A DNA stretch of 7,433 bases from Marinosulfonomonas sp. (GCA_026989405.1 JALSJL010000497.1:1-7433), one strand, 5' to 3'. Shown: positions 1 through 6,086, numbered from the stretch's first letter. Notes: a model not told the origin generated them from the letters alone. Numbers and translations are program-made.

Positions 1-361
1 CCGTCAGCCCGACCGCACGGTTCTTTATCACCGCATGCGCGACTTTCTTCAGGGCCACGACGTGTTCGCGATCCCGGTGGTCGGGCTGGAACCCGGACCG
101 GTGGAAGAAGAATACCCGCAATCGGTTGATGGCGTGGCGACCGGAGACTATGTCGATTGGCTGAAATTCTCATTCCTCGCAACGACTTGCGCGCTTCCGG
201 CGCTGTCCCTGCCGGTCGGGCTGACGGCAAGCGGCATGCCTGTCGGGCTGCAACTGATCGGCCCGCCGCGCGGTGAGGCCACGCTGCTGCGGGCCGCACG
301 GCGTATCGAGCAGGTGGTCGGCTTTCCGGCGACCCCGATTGATCCGGTCCGGCGCCACTGA
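1..361 (+). CDS. Amidase signature family protein, C-terminal part only
   Basis: This is the last 119 residues of an amidase-signature (GatA-like) hydrolase; the frame is open from base 2 and the gene begins outside the window. Such enzymes hydrolyse amide bonds in the cytoplasm with a Ser-cisSer-Lys triad. That triad lies in the missing N-terminal part, so activity and substrate cannot be judged. What identifies the family is the C-terminal core: a DVFAIPVV strand and loop, a segment reading FLATTCALPALSLPVG, then GMPVGLQLIGPP, and a final helix with LLRAARRIEQ. The ending is normal for the family, with no sign of truncation at the stop (TGA 359-361). An ATG at 35 lies inside the conserved domain and is not the real start. 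It is followed after 55 bases by the FAH-family gene on the same strand, so cotranscription is plausible. GatA itself is less likely, as no gatC or gatB is seen, but it cannot be excluded. Confidence 0.88.
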   Translation, partial: RQPDRTVLYHRMRDFLQGHDVFAIPVVGLEPGPVEEEYPQSVDGVATGDYVDWLKFSFLATTCALPALSLPVGLTASGMPVGLQLIGPPRGEATLLRAARRIEQVVGFPATPIDPVRRH

Positions 362-416
362 AGCGAACCCGCTTTGAGCATTGCACCCGGCGCGGTCGGC
401 GCGCTACCGTCGGGCC

Positions 417-1100
417 ATGGAATTTGCCTTGCCGCCCCCGCCGCCCCCGAGCCTTGCCATTGCCGGCACGCACACCCGTTTTCCGGTGCGCCGCATCTTT
501 TGCGTCGGGCGCAACTATGCGGCCCATGCCGCGGAAATGGGGGCCGACAGGCGCGCGCCGCCGTTCTTTTTCACCAAGCCCGCCGACGCGGTGGTCGACA
601 GCGGCGCGCCGGTGCCCTACCCGCCCGCCTGCCGCGACCTGCACCACGAGGGCGAACTTGTCGTCGCCCTGGGCCGCGGCGGCGCCGGGATTGCCGCCCA
701 GGACGCGCCGGCCCACATCTGGGGCTACGCCGCCGGCATCGACCTGACCCGGCGTGACCTGCAGGCGGCGGCCAAAAAGGCCGGGCGCCCCTGGGACATG
801 GCCAAGGGGTTCGATCACTCTGCCCCCTGTGGCGCGATCTGCCCGGTGGCCGACTGCCACGACATCGCGCGCGCCCGGCTTGAGCTGACGGTCAACGGCA
901 CAACCCGGCAGGCGGCGCCGCTCGCCGACATGATCTGGCCTGTGCCCGACATCATCTCGCATCTTTCGGGGCTGGTCACGCTCGCGCCCGGCGATCTGAT
1001 CTTCACCGGCACCCCGGCGGGCGTCGGCCCGCTAAAGCCGGGCGACCAGGTGGGCGTGACGATCACCGGCCTGCCGCCACTGAGCATCAAGATCACTTGA
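417..1100 (+). CDS. FAH-family hydrolase, fumarylpyruvate hydrolase-like
   Basis: This 227-residue protein belongs to the short fumarylacetoacetate hydrolase (FAH) domain family, which cleaves C-C bonds in 2,4-diketo acids using a divalent metal. Visible features are the IFCVGRNYAAHAAEMG entry motif (residues 28-42), the metal ligands E78 and E80 in HHEGEL and D109 in GIDLTRRD, a KKAGRPWDMAKGFDHS segment (120-135), and FTGTPAGVGPL (196-206). The length fits fumarylpyruvate hydrolases (NagK, E. coli YcgM type) rather than true fumarylacetoacetase, which is about 420 residues. The ATG at 417 is chosen because family similarity begins there; an in-frame TTG at 381 would add 12 basic, unconserved residues. 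No strong ribosome binding site precedes 417. Residues 6-11 are six prolines in a row. The isomerase gene follows after 12 bases, which supports a shared pathway, probably fumarylpyruvate to fumarate plus pyruvate. Substrate is inferred; related oxaloacetate-decarboxylating or acylpyruvate hydrolases remain possible. Confidence 0.9.
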   Translation: MEFALPPPPPPSLAIAGTHTRFPVRRIFCVGRNYAAHAAEMGADRRAPPFFFTKPADAVVDSGAPVPYPPACRDLHHEGELVVALGRGGAGIAAQDAPAHIWGYAAGIDLTRRDLQAAAKKAGRPWDMAKGFDHSAPCGAICPVADCHDIARARLELTVNGTTRQAAPLADMIWPVPDIISHLSGLVTLAPGDLIFTGTPAGVGPLKPGDQVGVTITGLPPLSIKIT

Positions 1101-1112
1101 AGGTCTACCTGT

Positions 1113-1760
1113 ATGACACTGACGTTACACAATTACTTCCGAAGCTCGACATCAACGCGCCTGCGCATCGCGCTGAACCTGAAGGGGCTGGCCTACGACT
1201 ACAAGGGCTATGCGCTGCTCGAAAAGCAACACAAGAGCGAGGCGTTCCTCGCACGCAATCCCGCCGGCCTGGTGCCGGTCCTGGAACTGGACGACGGCAC
1301 GCATCTGACGCAATCCATGGCGATCATCGAATATCTCGACGAAACCCACCCCGAACCGCCGCTCCTGCCCGCCGACGCCCGGGGCCGCGCCCGGGTGCGC
1401 AGCCTTGCGGGCATGATCGCCTGCGACCTGCACCCGCTGAACAACCTGCGCGTCCTGCAATATCTCGACCGCGAATTCGGGCAAGGTGACGACGGCAAGG
1501 CAAAATGGTTCCGGCACTGGGTGAAAGAGGCATTCGATCCACTTGAAGTAATGCTTGCAACATCAAGCCAAACCGGTGTTTTTTGCCATGGCGATACACC
1601 GGGCATCGCGGATATCTGCCTCTACGCGCAGGTCTGGAACAACCGCCGCTTCAAGATCGAAACGGACAGCTACCCCACGATCGCGCGCATCTTCGGACGC
1701 CTCGACAAGATCGACGCCTTCGCCCGCGCCGCGCCCCCACGCCAGCCGGATGCCGCCTAG
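1113..1760 (+). CDS. maiA: Zeta-class GST: maleylpyruvate/maleylacetoacetate isomerase
   Basis: This 215-residue protein is a zeta-class glutathione transferase homologue that uses glutathione for cis-trans isomerisation of maleylpyruvate or maleylacetoacetate. The thioredoxin-fold half (about 1-82) has the zeta signature RSSTSTRLRIALNLKG (10-25), the V54-P55 turn that contacts glutathione, and Q67-S68, which bind its gamma-glutamyl part. The helical half carries CDLHPLNNLRVLQYL (104-118), GDTPGIADICLYAQV (160-174) and the tail FARAAPPRQPDAA. The CDxHPxNN block and tail resemble NagL (gentisate pathway) as I remember it, but also match MaiA proteins. Its neighbour is a short FAH protein rather than a long fumarylacetoacetase, which tilts the call to maleylpyruvate isomerase. 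The ATG at 1113 is supported by GAAGG at 1099-1103, nine bases upstream and overlapping the previous stop, so translation is probably coupled. The stop TAG is the last three bases of a CTAG shared with the opposing SDR gene. Confidence 0.9.
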   Translation: MTLTLHNYFRSSTSTRLRIALNLKGLAYDYKGYALLEKQHKSEAFLARNPAGLVPVLELDDGTHLTQSMAIIEYLDETHPEPPLLPADARGRARVRSLAGMIACDLHPLNNLRVLQYLDREFGQGDDGKAKWFRHWVKEAFDPLEVMLATSSQTGVFCHGDTPGIADICLYAQVWNNRRFKIETDSYPTIARIFGRLDKIDAFARAAPPRQPDAA

Positions 1761-2518
1761 CGCGGCGCCATGCGGATGGCTCCGTCAAGCCGGATCACCT
1801 CGCCGTTCAGCATCGGGTTTTCGACGATATGGCGCGCGAGCGCGGCAAACTCCGCCGGATCGCCAAGGCGCGAGGGAAACGGCACCTGCGCGCCCAGGCT
1901 GTCTTGCACCTCCTGCGGCAGGCTGGCCAGAAGGGGCGTCCTGAACAGGCCCGGCGCAATGGTCATGACGCGGATGCCCTTGTCGGCCAGATCGCGCGCC
2001 ATCGGCAGGGTCATCCCGACGATCCCCCCCTTTGACGCCGCATAGGCCACCTGCCCGACCTGCCCGTCGAAGGCGGCAACCGAGGCCGTGTTGACGATCA
2101 CCCCGCGCTCGCCGTCGCTGTTCAGCGCGTCCTGCGCCGCCATGATCGCCGCGCCCTGCGACGCCACGTTGAACGTCCCGATCAGGTTGACGCCAAGCGT
2201 GCGCGCAAACACCGCCGGATCATGCGCTTCGCCGCGTGAAACGGTCTTGGCCCCGGCCGCGATCCCCGCACAGTTCACGACAATGCGCAGCGGCGCGCCA
2301 TCAAACGCCCGAAAGCCGTCCGCGACACTCGCCGCATCGCTCACATCGACCCGGTGAAACGCGCCGTTCAGGGCCTCGGCCTGCGCCTGCCCCTTGTCTT
2401 CATCCCTGTCAAATATCGTCACCCGCGCCCCGGCCCGCGCCAGAACCTGCGCCACCGCCGCGCCCAGCCCGGAGGCCCCGCCGGTCACCACCGCGCCCGT
2501 TTGCTGCGAAATGTCCAT
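1757..2518 (-). CDS. SDR family 3-hydroxyacyl-CoA dehydrogenase (type II, HSD10-like)
   Basis: This 253-residue short-chain dehydrogenase closely fits the HSD17B10 / type II 3-hydroxyacyl-CoA dehydrogenase group, which oxidises 3-hydroxyacyl-CoA or 3-hydroxy-2-methylbutyryl-CoA with NAD+ in fatty acid or isoleucine breakdown. Visible motifs: the TGGASGLG dinucleotide loop (12-19); D37 after the second beta strand, indicating NAD rather than NADP; NCAGIA (82-87); and the catalytic tetrad N111, S146 (NTASVAAFDG), Y159 and K163 (YAASK). The subgroup markers are GERGVIVNTASVAAFDGQVG, IAPGLFRTPLL, VPFPSRLG and NPMLNGEVIRLDGAIRM, all close to the family consensus. An upstream ATG at 2605 is rejected because it falls in the intergenic element and would add 29 unrelated residues, while the ATG at 2518 has an excellent ribosome binding site. 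The gene is separated from iorB by a hairpin, so it probably has its own promoter. Thiolase and acyl-CoA dehydrogenase partners are not in the window. Confidence 0.93.
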   Translation of the reverse strand: MDISQQTGAVVTGGASGLGAAVAQVLARAGARVTIFDRDEDKGQAQAEALNGAFHRVDVSDAASVADGFRAFDGAPLRIVVNCAGIAAGAKTVSRGEAHDPAVFARTLGVNLIGTFNVASQGAAIMAAQDALNSDGERGVIVNTASVAAFDGQVGQVAYAASKGGIVGMTLPMARDLADKGIRVMTIAPGLFRTPLLASLPQEVQDSLGAQVPFPSRLGDPAEFAALARHIVENPMLNGEVIRLDGAIRMAPR

Positions 2519-2529
2519 GATCACCTCCT
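2519..2529 (-). promoter_or_regulatory. Extended Shine-Dalgarno of the SDR gene
   Basis: Read on the minus strand this is AGGAGGTGATC directly abutting the ATG at 2518. All 11 bases are complementary to the conserved 3' end of bacterial 16S rRNA (GATCACCTCCT), and AGGAGG sits 5 bases from the start codon. It fixes the translation start and suggests strong initiation. Confidence 0.85.
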
Positions 2530-2578
2530 GATACGCCGTGCCAGATTTGCGCGGCAAAGCGGAAGATGCAAGAGAAAA

Positions 2579-2592
2579 TGAACATCCGTTCA
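2579..2592. promoter_or_regulatory. Palindrome TGAAC-N4-GTTCA, candidate operator
   Basis: A perfect 5-base inverted repeat with a 4-base centre (TGAACATCCGTTCA) lies 61 bases upstream of the SDR start. On the minus strand it overlaps a possible -35 (TTGAAC), with only a poor -10 candidate (TTGCAT) 16 bases further. The size and symmetry suit a dimeric helix-turn-helix repressor such as a TetR-family protein, many of which control acyl-CoA genes. No regulator gene is in the window and there is one copy only, so the role is inferred. Confidence 0.3.
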
Positions 2593-2610
2593 ATTCCCCC
2601 TTCATCTTGC

Positions 2611-2646
2611 CGAAAATACTCCGGGGGTCCGGGGGCTGGCCCCCGG
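2611..2646 (-). terminator. Terminator-like hairpin downstream of iorB
   Basis: On the minus strand, starting 16 bases after the iorB stop, CCGGGGGC and GCCCCCGG form a perfect 8-base inverted repeat at 2629-2646 (best drawn as a 7-bp stem with a 4-base loop). A second CCCCCGG copy at 2621-2627 could pair with the same left arm, placing the stem next to AGTATTTT. The G/C stem followed by a short, imperfect T run suits an intrinsic terminator, though the T run is weaker than the classical one. It continues into AAGATGAAGG, giving a hairpin-plus-tail arrangement I recall as recurrent in Rhodobacterales intergenic regions. Confidence 0.55.
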
Positions 2647-2662
2647 CGCCTTGACCCGCCCG

Positions 2663-4906
2663 TCAGACCAGGAAATCGAAACTCTTCGACAGCGGCAATT
2701 CGCGCGCCCGTGTCCCGGTCAGATCGAACAGCGCGTTGGCCAGGGCGGCCGCCGCGGGCGGTGTGCCCGGCTCTCCCACGCCGCCGAGGAACATGTTGTT
2801 TTCCAACACCTGCACCTCGATCTGCGGGGCCGTGTGCATGCGCAGCGGGTCATAGTCGGGAAAGTTGAACTGCTCGACCTCACCGCCGTCAAATGTGATT
2901 TCGCCCGAAACCGCCGCGGACAGACCAAAGATCATCCCGGACTGCATCTGCGCGCGGATATTGCCGGGATCAAGCGCGGTGCCCACATCGCAGGCCACCC
3001 AGCCCCGCGTGATGCGGATGCCATCGGCGCTGTCGCGCACCTCGACGACTTCGGCAACCGGGGTCGAAAACGACCATGTCATCGCCACCCCGCGACCCAC
3101 CCCGTCGGGCTTGTTCTTCCAGTCGGACATTCTGGCGACCGTTTCCAGAACACGCGCCGTGGGCGCATGGGCGGCCTCGGCCAGTTCGAGGCGGAACTCC
3201 AGCGGATCGCGTTTTGCGGCGTGAGCCAGTTCATCCATGAAACTCTCATGGAAAAACCCGTTGAACGAACTCGCGACCGATCGCCAGAACCCGATCGGCA
3301 CGGCGACCTCGGCCAGATGGCCGGCGATGCGGTAGTTGGGGATCGCGTAGGGTTGGTCGATGGCGCCGGCAAGGTGTTCCTTGTCCGGCCCGGGAGGAGC
3401 GAAACCGGCGATACGTTGCATCGACTGGCGCGTGACCGAAGGGGCCGCGATGCGCCCGTCAAAGGCCAGGGCCGTGCCATCGGCCACGGCCCCGCGCATG
3501 CGCGCGACAGCGGCCGGACGATAGAAATCGTGGCGCATGTCCTCTTCGCGGCTCCACATCACCTTGATCGGGACACCGGGCATCTGCACGGCCACGCGCG
3601 CGGCCAGAAGCGCGGCGTCTGCCTCGGCACGCCGGCCAAAGCCGCCGCCCAGAAACGGCACATGCACATGCACCTGGCCCTTTTTCAGCCCGGCAATTTT
3701 CGCCGCCTTGTCGCGCGCGACAAGCGGCGCCTGGTTGCCGCACCAGATATCAAGCCGTTCGCCCGGCTCAAACAGCGCCGTGGCGTTCATCGGCTCCATC
3801 GTCGCGTGGGCCAGATAGGGCACGCGGTATTCGGCCTCGATCGTTGTCGCCGTTGCCATGGCCGCCTCGACATCGCCCAGGTCCTGCGGCACCGCGTTCG
3901 GCTTGTCCTCAAACGCGGCCGCGATGACCTGCAAGATTTCATCGGTCGTCTCCGGGTAAGGGGCGCTTTCCCAGTCGATCTCGACCGCATCGGCGGCCTG
4001 CATGGCCAGCCACGTATTGCTGGCCACCACGGCAATACCGTCGCCCAGGTCGAGAATGGCCTCGACACCGGCCATGTCCCGGGCCGCGGTAGCATCGAAT
4101 GAAACCATGCCGCCCCCAAGACGCGGATTGATGCGCACCGTGGCAAAGCGCATGCCGGGCAGACGCACATCGGCACCGAATTCGGCGGTGCCGGTGCATT
4201 TGGCCACCATGTCGGCGCGCGGCATGTCGCGGCCCAGGTATTTCCAGTCCGATGCCGGTTTCAGCGTGACGTCTCCGGGCGGGTCGATTTTCGCGGCCGC
4301 CTCGGCCAGCGAAGCATAGCTCAGCGTCGTGCCGTCGGGCGCAATCACGGCGCCGTCCTCGGTGCGCAGGGTGGACACCGCCACGTTCAGTTGCCGGGCC
4401 GCCGCCAGTTTCAGGGTTTCGCGCGCCGTGGCCCCGGCCCTGCGCATCTTTTCGAAGCCGTCGATCATGGCGGTCGAGCCGCCGGTCACCTGCATCCCCA
4501 GCATCTTGGGCAGCACCTCGGCGGCCGCCTTGGCCAGCCCGGTCATGACGCCGGCGTCATCGTGCTTGTAGGTCTTGTGGCCCGCGATCAGGGCGCTGTT
4601 GTAATAGGCCTGCGCGGGGGGGCCGTGTTCGACACGCACGTCTTCCCAGGCGACATCCAGTTCTTCGGCGACAAGCGCGGCCAGGGTCGACTGCGTGCCC
4701 TGCCCCATCTCGGCACGCGGACCGATGATCGTGACGCCGCGCTGGTCGATGATCAGAAACGGGTTGAGCGCGACCGCGCCCGCGTCCGGCTCCAGCGGGT
4801 TTGGCAGGGTGCGTTTGTATTGCCAGACCCCGAACCCGACGCCGCCGGCAACCGCCACGCTGGCGACGAGAAAGGCGCGGCGGGTGTATTTTGCAACGCG
4901 TCCCAT
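2663..4906 (-). CDS. iorB: IorB-type molybdopterin hydroxylase/aldehyde oxidase large subunit
   Basis: This 747-residue protein is a xanthine-oxidase-family molybdopterin-binding subunit of the isoquinoline 1-oxidoreductase beta / membrane-bound aldehyde dehydrogenase type. It binds the Mo-pterin cytosine dinucleotide cofactor and hydroxylates an N-heterocycle or oxidises an aldehyde. The N-terminus is a twin-arginine (Tat) signal: TRRAFL (8-13) with a hydrophobic run to about 27, so the enzyme is probably exported. An IorB-type N-terminal domain is followed by a hammerhead domain (about 222-315, YLGRDMPRADMVAKCTGTAE), HATMEPMNATA (367-377), the cofactor loop FLGGGFGRR (419-426 region), PIGFWRSVASSFNGFFHESF (537-556) and GGVGEPGTPP with the probable catalytic base E712. 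Length is normal and no key motif is broken. The ATG at 4906 is 3 bases after the iorA stop, with an AGGGGGG tract upstream. Substrate cannot be told from sequence: aldehydes, isoquinoline- or nicotinate-like rings are all handled by relatives. Confidence 0.92.
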   Translation of the reverse strand: MGRVAKYTRRAFLVASVAVAGGVGFGVWQYKRTLPNPLEPDAGAVALNPFLIIDQRGVTIIGPRAEMGQGTQSTLAALVAEELDVAWEDVRVEHGPPAQAYYNSALIAGHKTYKHDDAGVMTGLAKAAAEVLPKMLGMQVTGGSTAMIDGFEKMRRAGATARETLKLAAARQLNVAVSTLRTEDGAVIAPDGTTLSYASLAEAAAKIDPPGDVTLKPASDWKYLGRDMPRADMVAKCTGTAEFGADVRLPGMRFATVRINPRLGGGMVSFDATAARDMAGVEAILDLGDGIAVVASNTWLAMQAADAVEIDWESAPYPETTDEILQVIAAAFEDKPNAVPQDLGDVEAAMATATTIEAEYRVPYLAHATMEPMNATALFEPGERLDIWCGNQAPLVARDKAAKIAGLKKGQVHVHVPFLGGGFGRRAEADAALLAARVAVQMPGVPIKVMWSREEDMRHDFYRPAAVARMRGAVADGTALAFDGRIAAPSVTRQSMQRIAGFAPPGPDKEHLAGAIDQPYAIPNYRIAGHLAEVAVPIGFWRSVASSFNGFFHESFMDELAHAAKRDPLEFRLELAEAAHAPTARVLETVARMSDWKNKPDGVGRGVAMTWSFSTPVAEVVEVRDSADGIRITRGWVACDVGTALDPGNIRAQMQSGMIFGLSAAVSGEITFDGGEVEQFNFPDYDPLRMHTAPQIEVQVLENNMFLGGVGEPGTPPAAAALANALFDLTGTRARELPLSKSFDFLV

Positions 4907-4909
4907 GGC

Positions 4910-5374
4910 TCAGCCCCCCTGCATGCGCGTTGCGGCCAGCTTGATGGCGGCGCGGATACGATTGTAGGTGCCGCATCGGCACAGGTTGCCCTGCATCGCC
5001 TCGTCAATCTGGGCGTCGGTCGGGTCGGGAACTTCGGCCAGCAGGCTGGCAGCCTGCATGATCTGCCCGGACTGGCAATAGCCGCACTGGGCGACCTGAT
5101 GCTCGACCCAGGCCGCCTGCAAGATGGCCAGATCATCGGGCGAGCCGATCCCTTCGATTGTCGTGACCGGCCCGTCCACGTCCTCCAGCGCCACCTGGCA
5201 GGAGCGCACCGCCTGTCCGTTGACATGCACGGTGCAGGCCCCGCAGGCCCCGATGCCGCAGCCGAATTTCGACCCCGTCAGCCCCAGCGCATCGCGCAGC
5301 ACCCACAACAGCGGGACATCGCCCGGCAGGTCGACCTCGTGGCCCATCCCGTTGACTGAAATTCTGGTGGTCAT
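4910..5374 (-). CDS. iorA: IorA-type (2Fe-2S) small subunit
   Basis: This 154-residue protein is the two-cluster iron-sulfur subunit that takes electrons from the molybdenum site of IorB. The N-terminal half is a plant-ferredoxin fold with cluster ligands C39, C44, C47 and C59 (GCGIGACGACTVHVNG). The C-terminal helical half holds the second cluster through C97, C100, C132 and C134 (QCGYCQSGQ and LCRCGTYNRI). All eight cysteines are present and the length is typical, with no FAD domain and no cytochrome domain. The start at 5374 is chosen because the ferredoxin domain begins there and GGAGG lies 6 bases upstream; the frame stays open far into exoD, but that upstream translation is unlike any protein. 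There is no signal peptide, so the folded subunit would have to travel with IorB through the Tat system. The iorA stop and iorB start are 3 bases apart, which indicates coupled translation. Confidence 0.94.
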   Translation of the reverse strand: MTTRISVNGMGHEVDLPGDVPLLWVLRDALGLTGSKFGCGIGACGACTVHVNGQAVRSCQVALEDVDGPVTTIEGIGSPDDLAILQAAWVEHQVAQCGYCQSGQIMQAASLLAEVPDPTDAQIDEAMQGNLCRCGTYNRIRAAIKLAATRMQGG

Positions 5375-5469
5375 CTGCTGCCTCCGGCCCGACCCAAAAC
5401 GATAGAACTCGCCCCATGGTAAACCCGCGGCATTCAAATGGCCACCTTTCCGCCTGCGACAAGGGCTTT
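5375..5469 (-). other. Gap between exoD and iorA, no clear signals
   Basis: Ninety-five bases separate the exoD stop from the iorA start. I see the iorA ribosome binding site (GGAGG, just upstream of 5374) but no convincing sigma-70 promoter and no hairpin with a T run. Read-through from the SulP-exoD unit into iorAB therefore remains possible, as does a promoter for an alternative sigma factor or one that depends on an activator. Confidence 0.4.
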
Positions 5470-6081
5470 TCAGGCCGCCCCCGGCCAAAGCACGCCGATC
5501 CCCCAGACCGCAAGAAAGGTCGCGCCATACCCGACAGCCAGCACCACGCCATCGCGCAACAGCAGGCCAAGCGCCAGCAGCAGAACCACCAGCGAGACCA
5601 GCGTCGGAATGCCGGGGATCAGCCCGGCAACCACGGCCACGAGGCTGAGCAGGGTCATGATCACGCCGGCCAGGTGATGGGCAACGCGCCCCTCGGCCAG
5701 CAAAGCCAGCCGCCGTCCGGTGTGCGCGTCCAGCCAGCGCGCCAGCGGCAGCAGCCTGGCCAGCCCCTTGCGGACCAAGCGCCCGGACATGCGCGCGCGT
5801 TGCAGCCGCTCTGGCAGCCACAGCTGCCGACGTCCCAGCGCGATATGAGCCGCGACAAAGGCCATGATCACCCCGATCAGCGCGTTCGAGCCGGGAAACA
5901 GCCCGAACGGCATCAGCATCAGGAGCGTCGGCACCAGCATGACCGCCGGCAGACCGCGGCTGTTCATCTGCTCGAGGAAGGCGCCGAAGGTCAGCTCTTC
6001 GTGTTCGGCCGCCGCCAACAGATCGCGCAAAAGGGTTTCGAACGAGCGTTCACGGGTCGCGTTATCGCCGTTTGCCTCCAC
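5470..6081 (-). CDS. exoD: ExoD-family membrane protein
   Basis: This 203-residue protein belongs to the ExoD family, named for a Rhizobium gene affecting exopolysaccharide production and alkali tolerance; the biochemical role is not established. A soluble N-terminus (ERSFETLLRDLLAAA, 11-25, then LTFGAFLEQM) leads into hydrophobic segments at about 44-64 and 66-83, a basic central stretch (84-135), and two or more segments at about 137-155, 160-176 and 178-199. The two hydrophobic halves share a pattern: PFGLFPGSNALIGVIMAFVA and GLIPGIPTLVSLVVLLLALG, suggesting an internal duplication. The start is a GTG at 6081, 5 bases after the SulP stop. No good Shine-Dalgarno precedes it, so translation probably depends on ribosomes finishing SulP; a CTG at 6090 or a start inside SulP cannot be excluded. 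Family assignment is confident, the role in exopolysaccharide here is not, since no glycan genes are nearby. Confidence 0.85.
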   Translation of the reverse strand: MEANGDNATRERSFETLLRDLLAAAEHEELTFGAFLEQMNSRGLPAVMLVPTLLMLMPFGLFPGSNALIGVIMAFVAAHIALGRRQLWLPERLQRARMSGRLVRKGLARLLPLARWLDAHTGRRLALLAEGRVAHHLAGVIMTLLSLVAVVAGLIPGIPTLVSLVVLLLALGLLLRDGVVLAVGYGATFLAVWGIGVLWPGAA

Positions 6082-6086
6082 CTCGG

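Noticed and set aside
361..374. Small hairpin AAGCG-AACC-CGCTT after the amidase stop as a terminator
   Set aside because: Only 5 base pairs and followed by a single extra T before G; too weak, and the next gene is 55 bases away on the same strand.
381..416. TTG start at 381 for the FAH-family gene, or a promoter with TTGCAC at 381
   Set aside because: The extra residues are not family-like, and no -10 sequence is found at a suitable distance.
2519..2605. Upstream ATG at 2605 for the SDR gene
   Set aside because: It would add 29 residues translated from the intergenic element and palindrome, while the ATG at 2518 has a near-perfect ribosome binding site and matches family length.
2651..4102. 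A 483-codon open frame on the plus strand opposite iorB
   Set aside because: It is antisense to a complete, motif-rich gene. Its translation is rich in Arg, Gly and His with no family resemblance, as expected for the complement of GC-biased codons.
4391..5359. A 322-codon plus-strand open frame spanning iorB and iorA
   Set aside because: Shadow of two well-supported minus-strand genes; it crosses both without any recognisable domain or ribosome binding site.
5473..5486. Inverted repeat GGCCG-CCCC-CGGCC at the exoD stop as a terminator
   Set aside because: A short GC repeat overlapping the coding end with no T run after it; expected by chance at this base composition.
5375..5821. N-terminal extension of iorA into exoD by an open frame
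   Set aside because: The extension is low-complexity Arg/Ala/Gly sequence, overlaps exoD in another frame, and the ferredoxin domain starts exactly at the ATG with a good ribosome binding site at 5374.
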